DNA of 38,474 bases. Source: Phoronis australis (taxonomy: Eukaryota > Phoronida > Phoronidae). Positions within the stretch are counted from its first letter, which is position 1. Every line of letters starts with the position of its first letter. The DNA is taken from contig NMRA01000205.1 in assembly GCA_002633005.1 (NCBI GenBank), positions 1 to 38,474 on the forward strand. The letters are read 5' to 3'. The notes beneath the pieces are model-generated. The model made no database searches, was not told where the DNA came from, and saw only the letters and a list, made by a program, of their open reading frames with translations. Both the position numbers and the translations under genes were made by a program. Positions 1-8,093 of the stretch are shown piece after piece.

Positions 1-403
1 TAACTGCAAACAGACGATATCTCTTTGAACGAAAATTTGATGTCTCCTTCAACCAACACTTACGGCTATAGAGCCTATTTGGGAACATTGTTGTCTTACG
101 GAAGCGAGGTCATTTGACAAATCTACGACCTTGTTTTCGATAACGAGACAGAATTACGAGGACGAAGGTAACTACATAGAACGTCTGGACTCCGCCGGCG
201 GCAACACGTTGTTTGCTTTTGATCTGACCCCTGACCTATCGGATGGGGGTTATTTTAATCTCATAAAACACGGAAATCTCTGCTTGGAAGTTCATTTCGC
301 ATCGGCACTGCCTTCTACAATGAACACCGTTTGTTATGCCGAGTTTGAAAACATTGTGGAAATTGACAGACCTAGAAACGTCTTGTTTGATTTCACACCA
401 TGA
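1..403 (+). pseudogene. Polinton/Maverick-type major capsid protein, C-terminal remnant
   Basis: This is the end of a double jelly-roll capsid gene of the Polinton/Maverick (adintovirus-like) group, the family annotated in invertebrate genomes as 'F54H12.2-like'. Seen directly: from base 1 one frame reads a segment with YGYRAYLGTLLSYGSE and then meets a TGA at 115-117. A second frame, open from 131 to 403, carries NLIKHGNLCLEVHFA, then YAEFENIVEID, then a terminal FDF. These blocks in this order are typical of the capsid C-terminus (family knowledge from memory). The frame change and stop mean the copy is broken and shortened; the N-terminal part lies outside the window. The stop TGA overlaps the ATG of the next gene (ATGA, 400-403), as in compact viral genomes. 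It is an old genomic copy with no sign of being functional. Confidence 0.72.
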
Positions 404-706
404 AGACTCATCAGATTACTGCGATTCTAGAAACCGATGACTTCGTGGCACCGGTCTTTGGCAGTTGTCTTGCCAGTGATGAATTGTACAGCCTAGGTGT
501 CGTTTCACATCCGAATGCTTACGTTTGCAACTACGATCCTAGTCACAAACCTGGAACACACTGGGTGGCTATTTATCTAACCCAGGATAGAAAAAGGAGA
601 ATATTTTGACTCGAACGGCGTGTCACCGCTTACAGACCACTTGCAAGATTTTCTCGACAGAAACACGAATGGATGGATGGATAACGCAGACCAGACAGCT
701 TCCTAA
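400..706 (+). pseudogene. Adenain-like cysteine protease of a Polinton, frameshifted
   Basis: Likely the capsid-maturation protease (adenoviral-type, peptidase family C5) of the same Polinton. The open frame from 400 runs 69 codons and contains GTHWVAIYL about residues 52-60, matching the segment around the catalytic histidine. It then stops at 607-609. The reading continues in the +1-shifted frame just after an A-run near 591, giving an acidic EYFDS-type segment of the kind that follows the histidine in this family, and stops at TAA 704-706. The region that should hold the catalytic cysteine is missing, so two independent lesions exist: a frameshift and a truncation. It follows the capsid remnant with a 4-base overlap, as expected for neighbouring virion genes. 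The family call is from motif recognition only. Confidence 0.7.
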
Positions 707-1198
707 ACCCGCTACAGGAGCCTTATTAAATTTAACAAGAGTAATGATATGAACTTGATAACGGACTGCAGGATCTTTGTTAAATTTAGCAAGCGTATAA
801 GTTGACAACAGGGGACGACGACTTTGAGACGGATCCGGCGAACTTTGTGCCCCTAGTGTCAATTTATTTTTTTCCGTTTTCCTCTGTTTCTCTGAATTCC
901 TTGACCGATTTTTATGAAATTTGGTAAAATAGCTTTCTAATAAGAAAAACACAATTATGCGTTGCCGTTTTTGGATGGATTTGACTTTTTTGCACCATTC
1001 AGTGGCCATTTTTAGATCCATGCAAGCATACAGTTTGCGGTGCGTTCGTGGGTTCAGTTTAACTCTCCGCGTTGCTCTTGTTATGACTTTTGGTAAATAG
1101 CTTTTTATTAAAGACACGATGACATTTTCCTGTTTTAGGGTGAATTCGATATATACTCCTCTACCTGGTGTTCATTTTCACTGTTTTCTAGTCTCGTT
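707..1198. other. Decayed stretch after the Polinton protease, no gene recognised
   Basis: No convincing exon is seen. The stretch at 1035-1082 (GTTTGCGGTGCGTTCGTGGG onward) resembles 1383-1431 (GTTTGCGGTGGAGTCGTGGG onward), both ending in GTTGCTCTTGT or GGTGCTCTTGT, which suggests a diverged duplication about 348 bp apart. Two related strings beginning TTAAATTTA occur near 725 and 780. It is probably further Polinton debris, but nothing proves it. Confidence 0.3.
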
Positions 1199-1663
1199 TT
1201 GCGTCCGCCCCTCTGTCCTCTGAGGATGATTTTGAAAATTTGCGTTTATGTTTCTATTGTGAAGAGGCCGGCTGATGAGGATTTTCGAACGACTTGGGCT
1301 ACCGTGGCGCCTCTTAGTGGTTGCATGTCCCAACCCATCTGCAGGAAACTTATTTATTTAACATCATCCCTAGGCGCACACCGTTTGCGGTGGAGTCGTG
1401 GGCGCATTTTGACGTTCCGCGGTGCTCTTGTACAAGAAGTTTTGCCCAGTAGATTTAGCGTAATTGAAGTGGCAACTTATGAAAAAATAACCCCAAGGAC
1501 AATCGAAGTAAGAACTAAGTCATATTTTACGCAACTGGGTGAATCTTACATTTTTGAAGAGTGTTGCGTTTTAAAAGATGTGCCCGCCGGGTCGCGCATT
1601 GCTGCAAGATACTTTCGCCGTTTCATTTTTTGGTGCCCTTATGGTATTGAAATGGAATCGTGA
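1199..1663 (+). CDS. Unidentified 154-codon open frame, possibly transposon debris
   Basis: This is the longest uninterrupted frame in the window. No domain is recognised. It starts with a non-ATG TTG if taken to full length; the first in-frame ATG is at about 1226. The C-terminal half (VATYEKITPRTIEVRTKSYF, then LGESYIFEECCVLKDVPAG) has a balanced protein-like composition, and an AATAAA-type signal sits at about 1675, just after the stop. Against it, another frame is also fairly open and the neighbourhood is decayed. It lies downstream of the Polinton protease on the same strand, so it may be a Polinton accessory protein remnant. Function unknown. Confidence 0.3.
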   Translation: MRPPLCPLRMILKICVYVSIVKRPADEDFRTTWATVAPLSGCMSQPICRKLIYLTSSLGAHRLRWSRGRILTFRGALVQEVLPSRFSVIEVATYEKITPRTIEVRTKSYFTQLGESYIFEECCVLKDVPAGSRIAARYFRRFIFWCPYGIEMES

Positions 1664-2347
1664 CAGAACTTTGAAAATAAAATTAACAACATATTGACTG
1701 CCCAGTGATTACCTAGAAATCACGAAACCAATCGAGATTGAACGAAACCATTGCCTAGGATTTAAGGGAAATCGTCAGTCAACGTGAAACCTACAGTCGA
1801 TCGTCGTCAAATTGCAGAAATTTAAATACAAACACCTTGTTCTACAAAACGGAAAAAGTCTTAAGACACCAGCTATAGTTTTCTTGAGGGTTTCATTGAA
1901 TCTGTCAAGAAAAAATACAACATCTCAAACCACTCTTGCTGAAGTACGGGTGAGAGGGAAAATTTGCTTTCTGGTGCTACAATAAGCTACGCGTAGAAAA
2001 AAGTTATATATATGAACATACAAAACAGAACATCGTTCTCATTTCGTTTAATAACGAACAGGTTTTCGGGCGAGGGCTTAAAACATGAACATGGAACACA
2101 CACGGTCTGGAATCTAAATTGAAACTTGATTAGACAAGATTCATGTAGGCACGATCTGATGAACGAGCTTGTGGGATTCACAGAAACTGACCAAAACAAA
2201 ACAGCCAGTGTAAACATGTATTTGGAGGTTTGGTAGCATTTTAAAAATTCCAGAGTTTAAAATGCATATTATGGTAGATGCTCAGGAGGTGTTGCCGTCT
2301 TAGTGAAAGCATCATTATCTAAGTAAGTCATCAAAACATTTTCTGAT
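1664..2347. other. Intergenic stretch, nothing recognised
   Basis: A+T-rich sequence without recognisable exons, RNA genes or clear repeats, lying between the Polinton remnant and the next transposon. A short minus-strand frame at 1987-2217 has no supporting features. Confidence 0.5.
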
Positions 2348-2350
2348 TAT

Positions 2351-2490
2351 TAGTCGGTGGGCCAGATCTCATAGCGTTCATCCTTGTGAGTACTTTAGGG
2401 GGGCAACCTAGTTTTTTGTATGTGGCTAGATAATATACCTTTAAATCAAATTCCAAAAAGTTCCCACGTCTACACTTGCACATTTTTTTA
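2351..2490 (+). repeat. Left terminal inverted repeat of the 3.1 kb element
   Basis: Pairs imperfectly with 5300-5448 on the opposite strand. The outermost 16 bp are identical, followed by a divergent spacer and the conserved GTGAGTACTTTAGGGGGGCAA block. Confidence 0.65.
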
Positions 2491-2563
2491 AAAAAAGGTG
2501 TTTTTGTTGCACAAAATACGATGCACATTCCTGCCACTTGGTGGCACTTTTCTATTGAATTGA

Positions 2564-2648
2564 CCAATCAGAGAGCCAGATTGTATTGTTGTGCTTAGTT
2601 ACTTCAATATGGCTGCTCCCATGGAGTGTGATACCTGTATAATTCAAG
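2564..2648 (+). promoter_or_regulatory. CCAAT box and possible first coding exon inside the 3.1 kb element
   Basis: CCAATCA occurs at 2564-2570 and CAATATGGCTGC at 2606-2617, the latter resembling a YY1-type site overlapping a start codon. From the ATG at 2609 a 13-codon frame (MAAPMECDTCIIQ) runs to a possible donor CAAG|GT at 2648/2649. This looks like the promoter and first exon of the element's own gene. No matching acceptor was established, so the model is tentative. Confidence 0.35.
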
Positions 2649-4358
2649 GTTTATCAAACAGCACAAAATTGTGATGTCGGAGCCTAAAGAAGCTTAGGAA
2701 AGCTTTCTGACGAAAGCTGATGGACTGCGGAACTCTGCAGATAAGTAGATCAAAAAGAAGAGGTGGTCACAAACGTTTGTGCAGAAAACAGCTGGATGTC
2801 CTGGTATAGCCTGTAGACTAGAAGACCAAGTGTCAGACCAAAAAATTGAAAGGACATAGAACGGCATAGCAACGTTTCAAGGCACCAGCAGAAGTACTAA
2901 AGCTTCTGAAAGTGATACAGATGTTATCCAAGATTTCCCAAGAAAATCAATAATACTTCCAAAATCTGAAACACCCAATTAACCTGAACAAGATAGGAAC
3001 ATTCTGAAACATGAGTGCATCATTTGTTAGCAGGAAAAGTATATTGTGGACCATATTTCAAGACAGAGAAAGAAGTATAGGTACATCATGGTATTTTCCA
3101 TGTGTGTTTCAGTATTATCACCAGTTGTTTTTTTAACTTGTTCAGCCCATTGGCTGCCTAGGCCTTAGACAATACCGCTGACCCAGGTGAGACGGTGGTC
3201 ATACCGTAGGTGCTCCATATGCCGGATGCTTTTCGGCAAATTATGTTCCTATAAGTTTAGAAGTACTGCATAGAGAGATGCCTCTGAGCAAGTCGTTAAA
3301 GTTTTCATTTGTTCCCAGTTTAAACAAATACTCCTGCAATCCTGTTTTTCGAACACGCTATTGTTCAGTTGCCACATCGACACTGCTTGCGCTAAGGGAT
3401 AATCATATGGCCTTATACTGTGGGTGTGAATTTAAGGCACTTTAAGTCAAAAATTTTTGAGAAGATTAAATAGAGTAGATGGTTGCAAACCACATGCCCA
3501 AGTGGCCGTCATCCCCTGCCGTAGTCCTGGGATAGGGGGAACCTCTTCTCAATTTCTTGTAAACATTAATTACTTAGGTAGCTGCAATGATAATTAAATT
3601 AAAGTGCCTAAGTGGCCATCGTCGCCGTCGTAATTTGAGGACGATGGAAGCCACTGTCCATTTCGTCAAAGGTCGATTACCATAAGTAAAAATCGATTGA
3701 TTATGGTTTGAGCATCTGATTTAAAAAAATTAAATTTCAATCACTGCACTGGTATATCAGCTGATTTATTTTCAGTTGCATCAACTAATCTAATTTTCAG
3801 ACGATCAACATTTTTAGGCGACAGATCAGATGGCATGTAAATGTGTTCCTGATAAGTCCGTCTGAAAAAGTTGCATGCCAACTCACTCATAGTTGAATGT
3901 TAAATTAGTGTTAACGTTTCGGGTTTTTTCAGTTGGACTTGTATCGCAAGCAACAGCTCAGTCCAGAGCCCTGAATATGCAAATGAAATTCAAATATAAA
4001 GACCTTGTGTTTTAGAAGCCAAATACCACAGATCATCATGCTATAAAAAATAGAAAGACAACGATTGTGAAGAGTGACTAATCCACAGTTTTCAGAGATG
4101 TTCTTCTACAGTTTTGTTTGGAGTTCATTGAATCAAAGCTTCTAACACAAGGATATGTCATTTGCCTTTCAAAACTAAAGCGAGACTTTGAAGCTGTTCT
4201 TCAGAAAGCTGGTGTGCATGAAGTTATTTGGACAGGCAATCTTAAGAAATATTGTTGAAGCTACTCACTGTTGTAGTTTGTGCCCGACTAAGAGTTACGA
4301 AAGTGAATTGAGGCTAGTGTTCAATAATTCACTTGCTGACTCTAATTAACACAGCCCA
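2649..4358. other. Interior of the 3.1 kb element, decayed
   Basis: No long open frame. Two similar strings, CCCAAGTGGCCGTCATC near 3498 and CCTAAGTGGCCATCGTC near 3607, sit about 110 bp apart and may be a diverged internal duplication. No transposase catalytic motif could be read. Confidence 0.4.
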
Positions 4359-4383
4359 TTATAGCATATTTTGAATCAAACGT

Positions 4384-4725
4384 TTGCCCAAATCCTGCCT
4401 GCCTCCAAACAAGGACTTAGTGTTTGACCCTTCATTGCCTGCGAGCCAATCACCAGTGTGCGATGCTGTACCCTCTCTAATCGACCATAGTTGGCTCCTT
4501 GGCGGTGGAGCTTTGCAGTTAATATGTATGGCAATGTCCGCATCTCCATTGACAGTACTAAACGATGAACGCTGCAAGTGCAAAAAGAACATGTGTGCTG
4601 GGAAACTGAGTTTGTGCTGCAATGCTGGGTCAAACTGTACAAAAATGTGCAGCTGTGACAACTGTAGTAACATCAGCAACACTGACTGCATAACATTGGA
4701 TAGTTCTTTGACAAGTCAACCCTAA
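4384..4725 (+). CDS. Cys-rich CXC/tesmin-like protein fragment inside the transposon
   Basis: The frame of about 113 codons begins after a TGA at 4372-4374, so its true start is probably a splice acceptor that is not evident; there is no convincing ATG at the 5' end. The C-terminal third holds CKCKKNMC, then CCNAGSNC, then CSCDNC. Nine cysteines at these spacings resemble a Tesmin/TSO1 (CXC, CRC) zinc-binding DNA-contact module, although only one repeat is present and the spacing is not canonical. CXC-like modules occur at the C-termini of several invertebrate transposon proteins (general knowledge). It sits near the right inverted end of the element and ends in TAA at 4723, which fits the C-terminus of the element-encoded protein. 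Specific function unknown. Confidence 0.45.
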   Translation: MPKSCLPPNKDLVFDPSLPASQSPVCDAVPSLIDHSWLLGGGALQLICMAMSASPLTVLNDERCKCKKNMCAGKLSLCCNAGSNCTKMCSCDNCSNISNTDCITLDSSLTSQP

Positions 4726-5299
4726 ATAGACCTCCAACCCCGTTATTTCGGGTTTTTTGTAAAAGTTAATTTTATTTATTGATTAAGTCATAGAAAGTAC
4801 ATACTTTGATCATTGTCATGTATTTGTCTCATACTGCTTGATAAACGCTGTCAGAATAATCTGTTATTTTCATACAGTCTGTGTGCACATTCACAGAGAT
4901 CATTCATTTGTACTATAATGTATTTCTGGTGTATTATGCAAACAAGCTTTATTTTACACCATTAGTCAATGTTTTAGTCATTGAGGCACAAATTCTGCCA
5001 AGTCTCAAGTGTTTTGTGTTATTTTTGTTGCCAGATAATGCCAGAATAATTTCCTAGTAACATTCAGACTTAGTTTGCATTTTTGCCACTAGGTGTCTCT
5101 TTACATTTTTTAAATTTCACTGTTTACAATTAATCTACAATAGTGAAACATGAATTGTGAGTGTAATATTGTTCAATACAATGGCACTGATGGGACCATG
5201 TTACTTGTTTTACAAAAAAGTCACTAAAACTGCTGTTTTTACAAATATAAATTTACTAAGCTCTTTGGTGATTATTAGGTAACTTCAAACTCAAATTTC
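4726..5299. other. A+T-rich 3' part of the element, no gene seen
   Basis: Contains ATTTTATTTATTGATT-like A/T runs but no exon, RNA gene or repeat that could be recognised. Confidence 0.4.
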
Positions 5300-5448
5300 T
5301 CGAAAATGTGCAACTTTATATGTGGGAACTTTTTAGATTTTGAAAACACTCTATTAAATGAATTAAAAACACCAAAATAAAATTGCCCCCCTAAAGTACT
5401 CACAAAAACCATTTTCTAGAGGCCCTACAAATTCTGGCCCACCGACTA
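5300..5448 (-). repeat. Right terminal inverted repeat of the 3.1 kb element
   Basis: Reverse-complement counterpart of 2351-2490. It keeps TCTGGCCCACCGACTA at the tip and the CCCCCCTAAAGTACTCAC block inside. Confidence 0.65.
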
Positions 5449-5639
5449 TATCCTGACATGATAAGAATTGTTTGTCGAGCTTTCAAAACAGACAAAAACT
5501 GGGCGTACTTTATATTTTGATTCATGTTGCTTCATAATCAGCTACTGTTTCTAGCAATGCGCATGGTGGCGGTAGTTTGAAGGTAGAAGAAGATTGAAAT
5601 TACATGTATCACTCAGTTACAAGCTACTTTAATGCGCGA

Positions 5640-5850
5640 GGTGCATATAATACTGACTACAGACTTTAACGCTAGGACTGGCTCATCCACAGATTGTATA
5701 TTAGATGATTTTTTGATATTCCTAGGGATTCACTTGATGGCAATGTTAACAACTTTGGGAGATGATTATTGCAGTTGTATAAAACGCTTGGTATTCACAC
5801 AGTGAATGGATGATATGAGAATGAAAGACACCAAAACTAGCGATCACTAT
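5640..5850 (+). pseudogene. Non-LTR retrotransposon endonuclease (EEP) remnant
   Basis: The frame from 5662 reads DFNARTGSSTDCILDDF, the metal-binding DFN block of apurinic-type endonucleases of LINE elements (GDFNARTG...). After a frame change the text continues as a segment with LGIHTVNG, matching the 'LVNGR' block of these nucleases. A third-frame TSDHY at 5836-5850 resembles the catalytic SDH. So three endonuclease blocks occur in the right order within about 200 bp but in different frames with an in-frame stop. No reverse transcriptase is visible downstream. The call rests on motif order, not on alignment. Confidence 0.55.
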
Positions 5851-6298
5851 GTTTTAAAACTTATTGACGGACTATTGTAATCATACATAACTCGTATTCA
5901 TATATTAAGTCTAAACGCCCATTCTAACTTATAGTGTTGCGCCTAGGAAAATTAAGTTCTACTGAAATTGGAATATTGGTAGCTGACGCGTGTTAATTTT
6001 TGCTTACGAAAACAAAATAAAAACAAATATTGGAATAGTCGGAGTTCTTTATAATAAATTAACCCACCACAGATATAGTGTTGGTACAAAACCTTTAGAC
6101 AACTTCAGAGGATGGTTCATCTACAAAATAAATAAGATAAATGAAAAACAAAAACACGGGTATTTAAAAAGGGTTTCGAATATTCTGTATAGACGGTTGG
6201 TCAAAAACAACGAAAGGCTGAATATTACGTACGCGAAACGAAATTTAAACGGCCAGCTAAGAGTAGGGTTAAGCAAATGACAACTCACCGCTAGCACA
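5829..6298 (+). repeat. Copy 1 of a diverged ~460 bp tandem duplication
   Basis: Begins near ACACCAAAACTAGCGATCAC and ends near ATGACAACTCACCGCTA. Shares long blocks with 6341-6797, such as TATAGACGGTTGGTCAAAAA and AACTTCAGAGGATGGTT. One frame (5990-6280) is open in this copy only and no domain is recognised. Since it starts at the endonuclease SDH motif, it may be downstream retroelement sequence that was duplicated. Confidence 0.65.
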
Positions 6299-6340
6299 AG
6301 GATGGAGCATGGACTTTATTGCGAATTTGTTTGATAAAGA

Positions 6341-6797
6341 CACTAAAACTAACGATCGATGTGTTTCAGAATTTGTCGACGGATTAATGTAATCGCAACT
6401 CGTATACATATATTCAAAGTCTAAACGCGCATTGTAACTTATCGTATTAGGCTACGGAGATTATTAGATTGAAATTGATAAATTGGTAGTTTGCTTACGG
6501 AAAAAGAGAATAAAAATTTTGAAATAATTGGAATTGTTTACGATAAACTCACCACAGAGGTAGTGCGGGTGACAAACCTTTATACAACTTCAGAGGATGG
6601 TTAACATAAAATAGACAAAAATAGTAAAAAAGCTATTGAATGTTCAATATTGATTATAGACGATCTACAAAATGAAATAAAAATATAGAGTATAGACGGT
6701 TGGTCAAAAACAACGAAAGGCTGGATACTACGTGCGCGAAACGAAACTTAAATGTCTGGCTAAGAGAAGCAAATGATAACTCACCGCTAACTCGCAA
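6341..6797 (+). repeat. Copy 2 of the ~460 bp tandem duplication
   Basis: Matches 5829-6298 from ACACTAAAACTAACGATCGA to ATGATAACTCACCGCTAAC. It is offset by about 512 bp with many substitutions and indels, so the duplication is old. No coding frame is kept. Confidence 0.65.
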
Positions 6798-7662
6798 ACT
6801 TTGATCTCGGAATAGTTTGTGTAATCAGTCGTCTCTTCGGTTTACTTATATTACCGAGGTATTTTTATAAACTTTGCGTAGCACCTAATAACATAAAGAC
6901 AATCATTTATTTGCGACGCGTGTATGCCCAGACGTGTTTGTGTCAGCCTATATTTTACGTGATGATTATGTAAGATTTGTCAAAGCTCAGACGGTGCTTT
7001 GTGTGTATTTGTGTACGAAAACTTGACGTCACACTTCGCATTCATCCGCTTTTATTCACTTTTGTATGCCGTTAGTAATTCTCGGTTAAACACGAAAACT
7101 TCCTTTTCTCTCTTAGTTGGTCAGACTATTTCCAACACTATGTATACCTACCAGCAAGAGAGGTGCGCGTTCACCTACTGTTATCCCAAACGACAAGTGT
7201 TCGACGACGGCGTCACCACTGGACCTTTGAACATTTAATTCGGACATTTGATAAATTTGCTATAGACTACTTTTCTGAACGTTTTGATAATTTTATATTC
7301 GGATGATTTTTGTAGTGTTGGTTTGTCATTAATACACGTTTAAACGCTATCGGTTTTATGTTCTGTGTGAGCTGGTCGCTTCTTATTAGTATGAGTACGA
7401 TTCGCTTAGTACCGTCGGGGCCAGGGTTAGACTTTACGCGACATCTGTTGTTGGGTTGGGTGGTTATCCCCTTTTGTATATGCCTTTGTTTTTGATGAGA
7501 CAGAACACACAATATACAACGACGACACTCGGCGCACACGAAATAAGGTAATCCACGTTTTGTTCTTATTCAGCATCCCTCTTTTGTTTCGATTCTCGAT
7601 CCGTTGCTAGGAGCCGCAAAACGGGCATCGAGGTGCCTCTCTAACGGGTCCACTTAAACCTA
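6798..7662. other. Stretch without a supported gene
   Basis: Contains a CRE-like TGACGTCA at 7024-7031 and a small plus-strand frame from ATG 7140 (MYTYQQERCAFTYCYPKR..., 32 codons) for which no support beyond an open frame exists. The minus-strand frame 7267-7539 includes NPGP at about 7420-7431, a tetrapeptide found in 2A-like sequences of some LINEs, but the rest of the 2A consensus is not present. Confidence 0.35.
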
Positions 7663-7777
7663 TTACGTCATGAGGCGTGACGTCATTGACACATCCGTCC
7701 GGTAGGCGGATGCTGTCCCTTCCGATTGCAGTTATCCTACGTGACCTTTGACCTTTCACATGGATGACCTTTGACTG
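7663..7777 (+). promoter_or_regulatory. Cluster of CRE and DR1 nuclear-receptor motifs
   Basis: Seen directly: TTACGTCA at 7663-7670; a full palindromic CRE TGACGTCA at 7678-7685; TGACCTTTGACCT at 7742-7754, the reverse complement of the perfect DR1 AGGTCAAAGGTCA bound by HNF4, RXR/PPAR and COUP-TF types; and a second TGACCTTTGACTG at 7765-7777. The cluster lies about 320-430 bp upstream of the ATG of the small membrane-protein gene at 8094 and could be its promoter or enhancer. Binding is inferred. Confidence 0.45.
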
Positions 7778-8093
7778 AGACCCTCAAAACGTGTCGTCTA
7801 AATGACTTACTATACTACTTGGCAGCATCTTAACGTTCAGAACCCGCAATTAGGTGATATGTAAGGATAGTCTAAAGGTATTGGATATTTTGTTGTTTTT
7901 TTTTCAAATCGTCTTGTAATGAATTTGATATTGCTTCATCTATATCACTATAACAAATGGCAAAATATACAGCGATCGGCTGCGTTTTTAGAACCAAAGC
8001 TCCAGCAAATCAATTATGTTTCGCACCTTTCACCTTTTGGGAAATAGAAAAGAGACGTAGGCCTCCTGCATAACTCCTTGTCAGTTGTTTTTC

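Larger units (their letters stand above)
2351..5448. mobile_element. DNA transposon with imperfect terminal inverted repeats, about 3.1 kb
   Basis: The left end reads TAGTCGGTGGGCCAGA at 2351; the right end at 5433-5448 is its reverse complement. Further inside, matching inverted blocks occur in the same order: GTGAGTACTTTAGGGGGGCAA (2388-2407 left; reverse of the block near 5382-5402), AAAAAGTTCCCAC and TTGCACATTTT. The ends thus match over about 140 bp with indels. TAT at 2348-2350 and TAT at 5449-5451 flank the element and could be a 3-bp target-site duplication. The interior holds a promoter-like start (2564-2648) and a Cys-rich exon (4384-4725) but no intact transposase, so superfamily is unassigned. 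A 3-bp duplication would be compatible with PIF/Harbinger-like elements, though the usual TWA form is not seen. Confidence 0.65.

Noticed and set aside
623-1117. Minus-strand open frame of 164 codons
   Set aside because: It overlaps the protease remnant, has Lys-rich low-information sequence and no splice or domain support.
4359-4691. Minus-strand frames opposite the CXC-like exon
   Set aside because: They are antisense shadows of the Cys-rich frame; composition and cysteine pattern favour the plus strand.
7420-7431. NPGP tetrapeptide as a 2A-like sequence
   Set aside because: The residues before it (CRVKS) do not fit the D-x-E-x-NPGP consensus, and no LINE ORF follows on that strand.
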